A DNA stretch of 64,000 nucleotides from Dehalococcoidia bacterium (GCA_030018455.1 JASEFU010000004.1:111548-175547), one strand, 5' to 3'. Counted from the stretch's first letter, positions 44,913 to 53,493 are shown. Notes: generated from the letters alone by a model not told the origin. Program-made: numbers and translations.

Positions 44913-45199
44913 GGAATTCGCCCGAAGTCTAGCAGACGGGCCGTCGCTGTGGCGAGAGGAATAGCTTCGGAAGAGTCAGACCGAAAGATCCGGCGGTGAC
45001 TTCAGGGCAGGTGGTCGCGGCAACACTCTCTAGAGCTGTTCCGCAAGTAGGCCCAGGGTTGTCTTGCCGTTTGGCCTTCTCTTCACGCAAATGGCACGCA
45101 GGAAAGCGTCGCCCTCACGGCCGTTGCACAGCCTTCGCGTATGCTTCTCATCGGTCTTCTCCGTCCCCTATCGTCCGACAATGTAAGCGGAGGTGAGAG
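44913..45199. other. Intergenic region between xylB and doxX, nothing recognised
   Basis: 287 bases between divergent genes. A TAGACT box at about 44933 reads toward xylB but has no good -35. I see no gene, RNA or clear repeat. Confidence 0.3.
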
Positions 45200-45715
45200 A
45201 TGCGCAGTCTGGGACTCCTCCTGTTGCGGCTCGTCGCGGGCGGCACGCTGGCGGCGCACGGTTACCCCAAGCTCTTCGGCGGGGCCGGCAAGCGCGCGCC
45301 CGAAGTATTAACAGCCGCTTTCGGCCCTAACTTTCCGCGGGCGGTGGAACGCGGCGGGCCACGGAACACCGGCGCGTTCTTCGAATCGATAGGCATCCCG
45401 CAGCCGTACGTCGGCGCCTATCTGGCCGGGCTGGGCGAGTTCTTCGGCGGCCTCGCAATCGTTCTCGGCCTGAAGACGAGGCTGGCGGCGGCCGTCGCTA
45501 TCTTCGACCTCGCGGTCGCGATCAAGTACGTGCACTGGAGGACGGGCTTCTACGGCGAAGGGGGATACGAGTTCCCGGCTGCGCTCTCCGGCGCTTTCGG
45601 CGCGCTTGCTCTTACCGGCCCCGGCGTCATCTCCCTCGATGCGCTGACGGGGCTGAAGAAGCGGCGTCGGGCGAGACGGACGCCGGACGTGGAGGAGACA
45701 GAAGAGGGAGGCTAG
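45200..45715 (+). CDS. DoxX family membrane protein
   Basis: 171 residues, four hydrophobic segments. LLLLRLVAGGTLAAHGYPKLFGG, GEFFGGLAIVLGLKTRLAA and VHWRTGFYGEGGYEFPAALSGAFGALALTGPG split over the third and fourth helices are the DoxX/SURF4 pattern. Roles in quinone-linked redox balance are proposed for the family, not proven. AGGTGAG precedes the ATG. A basic, acidic-ended tail follows the last helix. It ends four bases before the convergent esterase gene. Confidence 0.88.
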   Translation: MRSLGLLLLRLVAGGTLAAHGYPKLFGGAGKRAPEVLTAAFGPNFPRAVERGGPRNTGAFFESIGIPQPYVGAYLAGLGEFFGGLAIVLGLKTRLAAAVAIFDLAVAIKYVHWRTGFYGEGGYEFPAALSGAFGALALTGPGVISLDALTGLKKRRRARRTPDVEETEEGG

Positions 45716-45719
45716 CGGC

Positions 45720-46796
45720 CTAGTCGGGCACCGAAGCGAAGAACTCGATGTCGGAGTTTCCCGCCGCGGCCTCCGGCGTCAGGTAGTCCTCGTAACCCTT
45801 CTCCCCCGTCAGGTACGTCTTGAAGAACGCAGTGGCGTAGAAGTTGATCAACTCGTGCGCCCTCTCCTGCGACAGCCCTTCCTCGCAGCCGCCCAGCGCG
45901 GGCACGCAGACGTCACTGAACGATAGGTGGCCTCCCTGCGGGAACAACAGCAGGAAGTGGGGGACGCCCTCAATCGCATCAAAGTAGTCCTCCTGCTGCT
46001 CCGCCGGCGTCGCCCTGTCGAGACGCCCGCCCATTATTAGCGTGGGAACGGCGACGTCGATCGTGAGGTTCGCCAGGCTCCCTCCCGGCGGCGCCATCGC
46101 CAGGGCAGCCGAGAACGGGCTGTCTTCCTGCGCAAGCTGCATCGTTACCAGGCCGCCGAACGAGTGGCCGCTCATGCCCACGCGCTCCGAGTCGAGTGCC
46201 TCGTAGAATATGGACTCGGTGTCGCCGTTCAGCGCCAGCAGCGATTCGAGCACGAAGCGGACGTCATCGGGACGGTTGAGGAACGAGTCGAGGAGTCCCG
46301 CCTGTTCGCGGCAGGGGAAGCAATCGTTGAGGGTGTTTCCCGGATGCGGTGGCGCGGCGACCACGAAGCCGTGGCTTGCCAGGTGTCCCGTGTAGTACGT
46401 CGACTGCTGGGGGATGCCGCCGCTGCCGTGGGAGAAGATGATGACGGGGAACGGCGCGCCGTCGGTCGCTATCTCCGCGTCGATTACGCCGCCGAGCGAC
46501 GGCTCTACTAGCTGCTCGCGCGCGCTCTCGTCTGCCGGATACCAGGCAAGGGTCTTGAGAATGCGCTCCTCGCCGGTCGTGCTCGACTCCCGGATGAATG
46601 TAAGCTCCGTGACGCCGATCGGATAGGGGCCGGGGAGCGATGGATCGGCGGCGGTGGGCACCATCGCTGTGGGCGAAGGCGCGCCCGAGCCGTCTCCGTC
46701 GCAGGCCTGGAGCAGCGCGCCGGCGAGCAGCAGCACGGCTGTCAGGCAGAGCGGCGCGTTTGTTCCGGCCCGCCTCCCATTCCAGTCACGATTCAT
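45720..46796 (-). CDS. Alpha/beta hydrolase lipoprotein (PAF acetylhydrolase/chlorophyllase-like)
   Basis: 358 residues. The signal peptide ends in LLQAC (Cys32), predicting a surface lipoprotein. The alpha/beta core has PFPVIIFSHGSGGIPQQST as the oxyanion-hole strand, the nucleophile elbow GMSGHSFGG, GGRLDRATP for the acid and FPQGGHLSFSD for the His. This resembles platelet-activating-factor acetylhydrolase and dienelactone-hydrolase-like esterases; the substrate is unknown. GAGGGA precedes the ATG used; an upstream in-frame ATG at 46883 would bury the signal peptide. Confidence 0.87.
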   Translation of the reverse strand: MNRDWNGRRAGTNAPLCLTAVLLLAGALLQACDGDGSGAPSPTAMVPTAADPSLPGPYPIGVTELTFIRESSTTGEERILKTLAWYPADESAREQLVEPSLGGVIDAEIATDGAPFPVIIFSHGSGGIPQQSTYYTGHLASHGFVVAAPPHPGNTLNDCFPCREQAGLLDSFLNRPDDVRFVLESLLALNGDTESIFYEALDSERVGMSGHSFGGLVTMQLAQEDSPFSAALAMAPPGGSLANLTIDVAVPTLIMGGRLDRATPAEQQEDYFDAIEGVPHFLLLFPQGGHLSFSDVCVPALGGCEEGLSQERAHELINFYATAFFKTYLTGEKGYEDYLTPEAAAGNSDIEFFASVPD

Positions 46797-46937
46797 GGCG
46801 TCCCTCGCTGCTCTCACTTCGCCGTCGGATCCCTCACCGGCAAGCGTCGGTCCCGGCCAACATTCTAGCATCCCCTTCTTCAATGAAGCGAGGAAGGGCT
46901 AAACTGAGGCATCCGCGCTAGGGGGAAGGAGCGTCAG

Positions 46938-48584
46938 ATGCGAAGCGATATCGTGAAGTCGCGTCGCCCATTCTTCGTCTCGATGGGACGGACGCGCGAG
47001 GAGATGGAAAAGCCGTTCGTCGCCGTCGTCAACTCGCAGAACGAGTTGATCCCGGGGCACGAGCACCTCGATCAGGTGGCGCAGGCAGTCCGCGAAGGGG
47101 TCATCGCGTACGGCGGCACCCCGTTTGAGTTCCCGAGCATCGGCATCTGCGACGGCTGGGCGAACGGTCACGCGGGCATGTGCTATCCGCTGCCCAGCCG
47201 CGAGCTCATCGTCGACTCCATCGAGGCGATGATGCTTGCTCATGCCCTCGACGCAATGGTGCTCATCACCAATTGCGACAAGATCACTCCCGCCATGATG
47301 ATGGCGATGGCGCGCCTCAACGTGCCGTCGATACTGATCAGCGGGGGGCCGATGCTCGCCGGCAAGTTCCGCGACGAGCGCCTGGACGTGAGCAAGATCG
47401 CGGAGCTGGGGGCCAGGCGCGCCAAAGGCGAGTTGACGGCGGAGGAGATGTTCGACGGCGTCGAGCGCTCGGCGCCGACCTGCGGGTCCTGCGCCGGCCT
47501 CTTCACCGCCAACAGCATGAACTGCATGGCCGAAGCCCTCGGGCTCGCCCTACCGTGGAACGGCACGGTTCCCGCCGTCTACGGCAAGCGCCGCGAGCTC
47601 GCGAAGTACAGCGGAATGCGGGTGATGGAGCTCTTCCGCGAAGAAATTCTGCCGCGCTCAATCCTGACCCACGAGGCGTTCGAGAACGCCATCACCGTCG
47701 ACATGGCCATCGGCGGCTCCTCCAACACGATCCTTCACCTGATGGCGATAGCGAACGAGGCGGGCGTCGAGCTCGACCTCGCCACCTTCGACCGCATCAG
47801 CCGCAACACGCCTCGCCTCTGCGATCTGAGCCCCGCCGGCCAGCACTTCCTGGAGGACCTCTACGAGGCGGGTGGAATCCAGGGCGTCATGAAGGAACTC
47901 GCCGGCAAGGGGCTGCTGCACCTCAATGCGATGACCCTTCGCGGCCTCACCGTGGGCGAGATCATCGAGGAGGCGCGCGTGCTGGATCGCAGCGTCATCC
48001 GGCCGGCGGCCGACCCGTTCTATCCGGAAGGCGGGCTGGCCATACTATGCGGGAACATCGCTCCCGAGGGCGCGGTGGTGAAGCAGTCGGCGGTGGCGCC
48101 GGAGATGATGCGGCACAGCGGCCGCGCCCGCGTCTTCAACTGCGAGGAGGACGCGCGCGACGCTATCCTGGGGGGCGCGATACGGAGCGGCGAGGTGGTG
48201 GTCATAAAGTACGAGGGGCCGAAGGGCGGCCCCGGCATGCGCGAAATGCTGTGGGCGACTTCCGCCATCGTGAGCATGGCGCAGGATGCCGAGGTGGCGC
48301 TCGTGACCGATGGGCGTTTCTCGGGAGCGACGAAAGGCGCCGCCATCGGCCACGTCTCGCCGGAAGCGATGGATGGCGGACCCTTCGCGGTCGTCGAAGA
48401 GGGGGACGTCATCGAGATCGACATACCGGCGAAGACGCTGAACGTGCGGCTGCCGCAGGCGGAGATCGAGCGGCGGCTCAGCGAGTGGTCGCCTCCCGTA
48501 AAGGAGAATGTCTTGCCTTACCTGCGCCGGTATTCGGCACTGGTGACGTCGGCGAGCACGGGCGCCGTCCTCAAGCAGCCCTGA
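46938..48584 (+). CDS. ilvD: Dihydroxy-acid dehydratase
   Basis: 548 residues, family length. Fe-S and active-site motifs: PSIGICDGWANGHAGMCYPLP, NCDKITPAMM (Cys113), TCGSCAGLFTANSMNC (Cys182, Cys185), DMAIGGSSNTILHLMA, and VTDGRFSGATKGAAIGHVSPEA. Dehydrates 2,3-dihydroxy-isovalerate and -methylvalerate in Val/Ile synthesis; related sugar-acid dehydratases share the fold. GGAAGGAG precedes the ATG. The other ilv genes are not in the window, so it may be a single-gene unit. Confidence 0.95.
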   Translation: MRSDIVKSRRPFFVSMGRTREEMEKPFVAVVNSQNELIPGHEHLDQVAQAVREGVIAYGGTPFEFPSIGICDGWANGHAGMCYPLPSRELIVDSIEAMMLAHALDAMVLITNCDKITPAMMMAMARLNVPSILISGGPMLAGKFRDERLDVSKIAELGARRAKGELTAEEMFDGVERSAPTCGSCAGLFTANSMNCMAEALGLALPWNGTVPAVYGKRRELAKYSGMRVMELFREEILPRSILTHEAFENAITVDMAIGGSSNTILHLMAIANEAGVELDLATFDRISRNTPRLCDLSPAGQHFLEDLYEAGGIQGVMKELAGKGLLHLNAMTLRGLTVGEIIEEARVLDRSVIRPAADPFYPEGGLAILCGNIAPEGAVVKQSAVAPEMMRHSGRARVFNCEEDARDAILGGAIRSGEVVVIKYEGPKGGPGMREMLWATSAIVSMAQDAEVALVTDGRFSGATKGAAIGHVSPEAMDGGPFAVVEEGDVIEIDIPAKTLNVRLPQAEIERRLSEWSPPVKENVLPYLRRYSALVTSASTGAVLKQP

Positions 48585-48642
48585 CCGCTGGCGGTGGCCG
48601 GTGACGGCACTGGCCCGGGCGGCGGCGGTGGGCCGGCAGGTC

Positions 48643-48671
48643 TTGACAGGGGGAAGCTGCTTGCGTAGTAT
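48643..48671 (+). promoter_or_regulatory. Promoter of the riboswitch-glycosyltransferase transcript
   Basis: TTGACA (48643-48648, perfect), 17-base spacer, TAGTAT (48666-48671). Transcription would begin near 48678, about 25 bases before the riboswitch. Confidence 0.8.
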
Positions 48672-48703
48672 ATACGGGAGCCTTGGAGCTCGACATAAAC
48701 ATA

Positions 48704-48816
48704 GTCGCCGAATCGCGAGCAATCGCGGACGGGGGAACCAGATTGGGGGGTTAATCCCGGCGGAGCCGGGAAGGGCAGCCTTTCGGCCCTAACCCGTCAG
48801 CTAACCTCGTAGGCGT
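48704..48816 (+). promoter_or_regulatory. Cyclic-di-AMP riboswitch (ydaO/yuaA type)
   Basis: The most conserved parts of the ydaO/yuaA aptamer are all visible: GGGGGAACCA (48731-48740), GGGGGGTTAATCCC (48745-48758), a GGGAAGGGC...GCCCT arm, and the signature GTCAGCTAACCTCGTAGG (48796-48813). The 5' CGCC (48706-48709) can pair with GGCG at the 3' end to close P1. An intrinsic terminator follows four bases later, so binding of c-di-AMP should stop transcription of the glycosyltransferase gene. I identified it by motif; covariance-model scoring was not possible here. Confidence 0.9.
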
Positions 48817-48819
48817 GTG

Positions 48820-48845
48820 AAAGGTCGGCCACCGACCTTTTTTTC
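48820..48845 (+). terminator. Riboswitch expression-platform terminator
   Basis: AAAGGTCGG-CCA-CCGACCTTT followed by TTTT (run of seven Ts with the stem). Directly after the aptamer and 50 bases before the gene start. Confidence 0.9.
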
Positions 48846-48896
48846 TTGCCCGAAATCCCTCGGCATGGAAGCGAAGCAAGAGGAGAGGGCAGGACA

Positions 48897-50696
48897 GTGC
48901 ATGCCATAAGACACGGCGATACAAGCGATTCCTCCGGATCGCCCCCCGCGCGGGCCTGGATGCCGGCGCGCGACCCTGACGTGCCAACGGCACTCGAGGA
49001 CGCGGAGCCACAAGCAATCACCTTCGATGAACGTACGCTGCTATCTGCAGCCGTCCCCTCCCGCTCCTGGCCGTCTCCATTCCTCGCGTCTGCGCGTGAT
49101 GCGGTGGCTGTCACAGGGCCGGCGGCAATTAGTGCGACGTGGCCTGCGCCGCAGGTCGCCCTTCCCGGCGCCGACGCCATCGCTTTCCCGGTGGGCAAAG
49201 AGCTGCGCGAACGGCTCGCGCAGCGGCTCCTCGAGATTCTTCCCGGCGCGGCAGCGCTGTTCCTCATCACGTCGCTCGTCTGGGGCACGTTCCTGGTGCC
49301 GCTGCCCCTGGCGATCATGCTGCTTGCGTTCGATGTCTATTGGTTGTGGCGGTCGGTCAACGGCGCCATCCATATCGTGCGAGGCCATTCCGTGCTCAAG
49401 CGGGAAGCAAAGGTGGACTGGCGCGAACGCTACGAAGCGGCGAAGGCGGCGGGCAAAGCCTACCTCCGCTGGGAAGACGTGCGCCACGTGGTCATCATCC
49501 CCAGTTATAAGGAAAGCATCGAAAAGCTCTCCGTGACGCTGGAGACACTCGCCGGCCAGTCGCTCGGCGGAAGGCAGATATTCGTCGTCCTGGCGCTCGA
49601 GGGAGCCGAGGAGGGCGCGAGGGACAAGGCAGCCGTGCTCGAGGAGAAGTACGGGAAACGTTTCGGCTTCTTTCTTGCCACGTTCCATCCGCCCAACATT
49701 CACGGCGAGGTCCGCGGGAAGTCCTCCAACGAAGCGTGGGCGGCCCGTCACGCGAAACGGAAGTTCGTGGACGAGATGGGCTACGATATCGATCATCTCA
49801 CGGTCACCAGTTGCGACGCGGACACTCAGTTTCCTGTCAACTACTACGCCTGCCTCACCTACAAGTTCGCCACTCACCCTCAGCGGTACCGCCGCTTCTG
49901 GCAGGCGCCCGTCTTCCTCTACAACAACATCTGGGATGTGCCGGCTCCGCTGCGGCTGCCAAATGCCCTCGGTTCGCTTAACCATCTTGTGCGGCTCACG
50001 CGCCGGTACGCCGTGCGCTTCCCGCAGTCCACGTACAGCCTCAGTCTTCGTATGGCCGACGAAGTCGGTTATTGGGACGTGGACGTGATCCCCGAAGACT
50101 GGCACATGTTCCTGAAGTGCTTTTTCCGTCTGAACGGAGAAGTCGAGGTCGAGCCCATCCACTTACCTTTGGGCAACGATGGGGTCCGCAGCCAGGGTTA
50201 CTTCAAGACGTTCTTCGCCCACTATGAGCAAGCGCGGCGCCACTGCTGGGGCGCAATCGATATTTCCTATGCGGTCCGCAACTGCTTCGCCCACCCTGAG
50301 ATACCGCTCTTGAAGCGGCTGCGGAGGACGTGGAGCGTCTTTGAGAACCACGTCCTGTGGTCGAGCCAGTGGTTCCTTATCACGGTGGGGCGTCTCATAC
50401 CGGCGGTGGTGGCTATCGTCATTGGGATGGACGCGGTGCCGGAATGGTTCAGCCCGCTTTCGGCGAAGATACTCTTTCCGTGCATCGTGCCCCTGGCCGT
50501 GATGGCCGGCTACGACACGTTCATGCGCCCACCGCGCCCGCGGCACTTCCCTCTGTGGCTGCTGCCGGTGCAGTACGGGCAGTGGTTTCTTATGGCGGCG
50601 ATCACGTTCTTCTTTTCGGCGCTGCCGGCTCTCGACGCGCAAATACGGCTGATGCTCGGAAAGCGGCTGGAATACAAGGTAACGGAGAAAGCCTGA
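48897..50696 (+). CDS. Membrane glycosyltransferase family 2-like protein under c-di-AMP riboswitch control
   Basis: 599 residues: a long soluble N-terminal tail (1-110) that is unusually polar, two membrane helices (115-155), a cytoplasmic GT-A domain (about 195-470) and a C-terminal bundle of four or more helices. GT2 motifs: VVIIPSYKES, TSCDADTQF (D-x-D metal site), PEDWHMF (catalytic base) and QARRHCWGA resembling Q-x-x-R-W. It likely adds sugars to an envelope polymer or lipid; the product is not known. A GTG start with AGAGGAG upstream is used; a TTG at 48846 lies inside the terminator. This is the only gene the riboswitch precedes. Confidence 0.87.
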   Translation: MHAIRHGDTSDSSGSPPARAWMPARDPDVPTALEDAEPQAITFDERTLLSAAVPSRSWPSPFLASARDAVAVTGPAAISATWPAPQVALPGADAIAFPVGKELRERLAQRLLEILPGAAALFLITSLVWGTFLVPLPLAIMLLAFDVYWLWRSVNGAIHIVRGHSVLKREAKVDWRERYEAAKAAGKAYLRWEDVRHVVIIPSYKESIEKLSVTLETLAGQSLGGRQIFVVLALEGAEEGARDKAAVLEEKYGKRFGFFLATFHPPNIHGEVRGKSSNEAWAARHAKRKFVDEMGYDIDHLTVTSCDADTQFPVNYYACLTYKFATHPQRYRRFWQAPVFLYNNIWDVPAPLRLPNALGSLNHLVRLTRRYAVRFPQSTYSLSLRMADEVGYWDVDVIPEDWHMFLKCFFRLNGEVEVEPIHLPLGNDGVRSQGYFKTFFAHYEQARRHCWGAIDISYAVRNCFAHPEIPLLKRLRRTWSVFENHVLWSSQWFLITVGRLIPAVVAIVIGMDAVPEWFSPLSAKILFPCIVPLAVMAGYDTFMRPPRPRHFPLWLLPVQYGQWFLMAAITFFFSALPALDAQIRLMLGKRLEYKVTEKA

Positions 50697-50714
50697 CGAC
50701 AGCGCGACGAAATG

Positions 50715-50748
50715 AAAAAGAAGGCCGCATCTTTTGGATACGGCCTTC
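50715..50748 (-). terminator. Intrinsic terminator of the small RNA (shared with the glycosyltransferase 3' end)
   Basis: GAAGGCCG...CGGCCTTC hairpin (50720-50748; 12 pairs, one mismatch, 5-base loop) followed on minus by TTTTT. The plus side has only a weak T-run, so it serves mainly the minus transcript. Confidence 0.8.
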
Positions 50749-50874
50749 ATGTTTGCCTTCGGCCCCATCAGGGGGAGAACCCCCCTTTTCGGCGCCCTTC
50801 AGTTGAGAAATGGGCGGTTGTCGCCGCGAAAGTGGGGCCTTGGCTTTCGCTGCCCTGCCCGTCCGGGCAGGGCC

Positions 50875-50922
50875 CTAAGAGTCAACCTGCCACACTCCCC
50901 AAAGAACCCGGTCTTTCACCAT
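50875..50922 (-). CDS. Putative 15-residue ORF within the small RNA
   Basis: ATG-GTG-AAA-GAC... to TAG, peptide MVKDRVLWGVWQVDS with two Trp. AAAGGAGG lies seven bases before the ATG, the strongest ribosome site in the vicinity. A GC-rich 9-bp hairpin begins two bases after the stop. No trp or other biosynthetic gene is downstream, so an attenuator role is not supported. Real translation is uncertain. Confidence 0.4.
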   Translation of the reverse strand: MVKDRVLWGVWQVDS

Positions 50923-50972
50923 GAGCATCCCTCCTTTCGGATTGAGCTCCCCGGTTTTCCGGGCCTAAGTTA

Positions 50973-51001
50973 AGTCTATGCTTCGCATTCAGGCCTGTCA
51001 A
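50973..51001 (-). promoter_or_regulatory. Promoter of the small RNA
   Basis: TTGACA (51001-50996, perfect), 17-base spacer, TAGACT (50978-50973). Lies just downstream of the DUF362 gene stop and reads away from it. Confidence 0.7.
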
Positions 51002-51030
51002 GGGGTGCGTGCCCCTCAGTTGGGCTGCGC

Positions 51031-53418
51031 CTACCAGATCTCCTGTCCGCCGGCGAACGCGGCCGAGAACATCATCTCGACGTCGTCCGTCTCGACGACG
51101 TTGGGCGCCGGGCCGCCGGCGCACTGGCCATAGCCGCTGGGGACGTACAGCGTAAACGGCAGCGCGTCTTTGCCCGCCTTGACGTCGTTCAGGTAGTTGT
51201 CCAGGCTGGCGGGATCGGCGAGCAGAGAGAAGTCGCCTGTGTAGCGTCCCCCGTTGTAGACCCTATCGGCATGCTGGAAAGCGGCGCCGTAAAGCGACAT
51301 GATGTTCATGCTCAGCGGGTAGCCGAGACCGTAAATCGTGCTGCCGAGCGCAATGTGGCGGGCAAGCTGCACGGTCGGCCACTTTCCGTTGCCCCACGTC
51401 AGCCCGGGGCAGAAGGGGTCCGCCGCCTCGGCTTCGAGTTGCGACATCCTGTACGCGATCATGGCCAGCGCGGCATCCTGGTACTCTTTCAGCACGTCGA
51501 TGCCGCCCTGGTTGAACTCCGGGCGGCCCCACCGGATGGTGTTGGCCCGTGAGCGGAAGGCGCCGCGCAGCATGCCTGCCGGATCGGTTGCCATCAGGTG
51601 GACACCGCTGCCGCCGCTGAAGAGCATCACCTCTACGATGCCCTTCTTTCCTATCTCGTCGTAATCGATGACGCCGTCACCGTTCTCGTCGAAGGCGCGG
51701 ACCAACGAGCGGTGGTAGTCGGAGCCGGTGAGGGCGTCGTTGGCGGCGGCATAAGCGAGCACCGTCGCTTGCAGGTCCCAGAGTATCTTGCTCGCATCGA
51801 AAAAGAAGGTATCGGTGATGAGCTCGTCGAACCGCGACCCGTCGACCCGGCCCAGGTGCCCCTGCAGCGAGGCGAGGCGTCCGCCCGCGACCAGGTCACG
51901 GCCGATCACATGATAGTCGGGGCCGCCGATGCCCCGCTTGCGCGCATAGTCGAACAGTTTGTAGCGCGAAAGGGGTGAGTCCACGCCGGTATCGGTGACT
52001 ATGTTCTGCCCATCGACCCGCGGCAGCGGCACGCGTTGGAGGAACTCGGAGGCAAGCCCCCGCTCCTTTTGGATGCGCCTCGCCTCTGCCGCCGGCACCG
52101 TCTTGAACATGTAGCGCGCGCACAGGAGGTCGAGGGCGACGGCGTCGAGGGAGGCGAAGACGTACCCCTCCGGCGCCTTCAGCCCCATGATCCCGGATGT
52201 GTGGTCGACGTTCGTAGCCTCGATGGCGTCCACCGCGTTTATGATGAAGACACCCTGGTCCTGGACGGCCTCGATGATGTCGACCATCGTGCCGGAGAGT
52301 CCTTCAGTCCGCTTTGCCATAAGATTGCCGGCGGCGTCGCGTTTCGGGAGGCCGGTCTCGTCATCGGCCTCCAGCACCCAGACGGCGTGGGGGACGCGGC
52401 TCTTCATGCCGGGCACCGGCGCCAGCGGCGAGCTGTACTTCCACTGCGTGCTGGCGACATCGTCGTTGCCGGCCGCCTCCATGGGGTAGAGGCCTATCCC
52501 CAGGTTCTTCACAGCGTTGGTGAGGAGGGCGAGGGCATGCACCTTGAGCTTGGGGACGTTGACGAGCACGCAGCCGGGATAGTCGCGCATGTCGGCGTCA
52601 TCGGAGGGCTCTCCGCCGACAACCGCCTTGTGGATGGTGATGCTGTCGAAGTTTGCGGGGTGAGGTACGGGTATGTCCCGCCCCTTCGAGGGGATGTCCT
52701 GGATGCGGTTGAGGTCGTAGACGGGGAGGCGGTCGTTCGCCCGACCGGGCGGGAGGTAGCGTCCCTCGACGCTGTCCTCGTAGCCCTTCATGGGGTCGTC
52801 ATCATGCGAGGAATCGTGCGTCTCTGCCAGGTAGCGGCGAACGAAGTAGAAGCCCCATCCGCCGTAGAAGTCGCCGCTGCGTCCTTCAATCGCAGCCTCG
52901 GTGGTCACGCGCTTGCCGCTGAGGATGCTGAACCTGCCGGCCATGCCCGAGAGGGCGCTTGGCGCCTCGCCGAGGGCCATCTGGTGGTAAGAGACGTCGA
53001 GCCTGTCGTGGAACCAGCGCATGAGGGCGGCGACGAACGGCCAGGCGGTGCAGGCCACCAGCCCCAGTCCCTCGCCGTGGGTGATGGGGTCGATGCACAT
53101 GGGCGTGACCAGGTTGGGCTTGAACAGCAGCTTCTTGCCGCACCGCAGTTCGTCGCGCAGCCACGCGTCGAAGCCGGTCGCCTCATCGAGCGACCCGAGC
53201 GCGGCGTCGATGCCCTCATACGTGTAGTCGATCTTCTCCCTGATCGACGCCCAGGCGGCGGCGCTGTCCTCGTCGATCACCTGTTTCAGGAGCGCGGGAA
53301 TCTCAGCATACGACTTCTGCGGATCGATGCGGGCGGCGCCGATGGGCGCGCCGGAGGAGTCGAGAGGGAGTTCTCCCAGGGATGAGCGGACGGTGGCGGC
53401 AGCGTTATCGGGGTTCAA
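51031..53418 (-). CDS. DUF362-type protein with EF-hand
   Basis: About 795 residues. The first 480 residues carry DUF362-like features: KKLLFKPNLVTPMCIDP, VNVPKLKVHALALLTNAVKNLGIGLYP, and VFASLDAVALDLLCARYMF. Around residue 575 is an EF-hand loop, DENGDGVIDYDE, with the D-x-N-x-D-G-x-I-x-x-x-E calcium pattern. No signal peptide or cysteine motifs for the ferredoxin often fused to DUF362. Function unknown. TTG start with AAGGAGG well placed; longer ATG-initiated frames upstream are implausible. A promoter is at 53464-53493. Confidence 0.75.
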   Translation of the reverse strand: MNPDNAAATVRSSLGELPLDSSGAPIGAARIDPQKSYAEIPALLKQVIDEDSAAAWASIREKIDYTYEGIDAALGSLDEATGFDAWLRDELRCGKKLLFKPNLVTPMCIDPITHGEGLGLVACTAWPFVAALMRWFHDRLDVSYHQMALGEAPSALSGMAGRFSILSGKRVTTEAAIEGRSGDFYGGWGFYFVRRYLAETHDSSHDDDPMKGYEDSVEGRYLPPGRANDRLPVYDLNRIQDIPSKGRDIPVPHPANFDSITIHKAVVGGEPSDDADMRDYPGCVLVNVPKLKVHALALLTNAVKNLGIGLYPMEAAGNDDVASTQWKYSSPLAPVPGMKSRVPHAVWVLEADDETGLPKRDAAGNLMAKRTEGLSGTMVDIIEAVQDQGVFIINAVDAIEATNVDHTSGIMGLKAPEGYVFASLDAVALDLLCARYMFKTVPAAEARRIQKERGLASEFLQRVPLPRVDGQNIVTDTGVDSPLSRYKLFDYARKRGIGGPDYHVIGRDLVAGGRLASLQGHLGRVDGSRFDELITDTFFFDASKILWDLQATVLAYAAANDALTGSDYHRSLVRAFDENGDGVIDYDEIGKKGIVEVMLFSGGSGVHLMATDPAGMLRGAFRSRANTIRWGRPEFNQGGIDVLKEYQDAALAMIAYRMSQLEAEAADPFCPGLTWGNGKWPTVQLARHIALGSTIYGLGYPLSMNIMSLYGAAFQHADRVYNGGRYTGDFSLLADPASLDNYLNDVKAGKDALPFTLYVPSGYGQCAGGPAPNVVETDDVEMMFSAAFAGGQEIW

Positions 53419-53463
53419 GCGGGCCTCCTTCCGGCGAAAGCGGTCGTCATGTCGAGTGAGTAG

Positions 53464-53493
53464 ATTGTCCGAAAGAGCGTCGGGAGGTGTCAA
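53464..53493 (-). promoter_or_regulatory. Promoter of the DUF362/EF-hand gene
   Basis: TTGACA (53493-53488, perfect), 18-base spacer, GACAAT (53469-53464, four of six). About 35 bases of leader before the TTG start. Confidence 0.6.

Larger units (their letters stand above)
50715..50966 (-). ncRNA. Unassigned structured small RNA candidate
   Basis: Transcript of about 250 bases bounded by its own promoter (50973-51001) and an intrinsic terminator (50715-50748), with no larger gene inside. Predicted hairpins: CCCGG-AAAA-CCGGG at its 5' end, GAGC...TCC-GAAA-GGA...GCTC enclosing a ribosome site, GCCCTGCCC-GTCC-GGGCAGGGC (50852-50873) and AGGGGGG-TTCT-CCCCCT (50769-50786). I could not match it to 6S, tmRNA, RNase P, SRP or a known riboswitch. 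A 15-codon ORF (50875-50922) lies in it, so it may be a dual-function or leader-type RNA. Confidence 0.55.

Noticed and set aside
49041..50162. 373-codon minus-strand open frame
   Set aside because: Antisense to the riboswitch-controlled glycosyltransferase, whose GT2 motifs are complete.
50875..50922. trp-attenuator leader peptide, because of two Trp codons
   Set aside because: The Trp codons are not adjacent and no trp or aromatic biosynthetic gene follows; the transcript ends at its own terminator.
50715..50966. 6S RNA, tmRNA or RNase P RNA
   Set aside because: No single long hairpin with a central bubble, no tRNA-like ends, and none of the RNase P core motifs; left unassigned.
52036..53385. 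449-codon plus-strand open frame
   Set aside because: Antisense to the DUF362/EF-hand gene; no recognisable domain.
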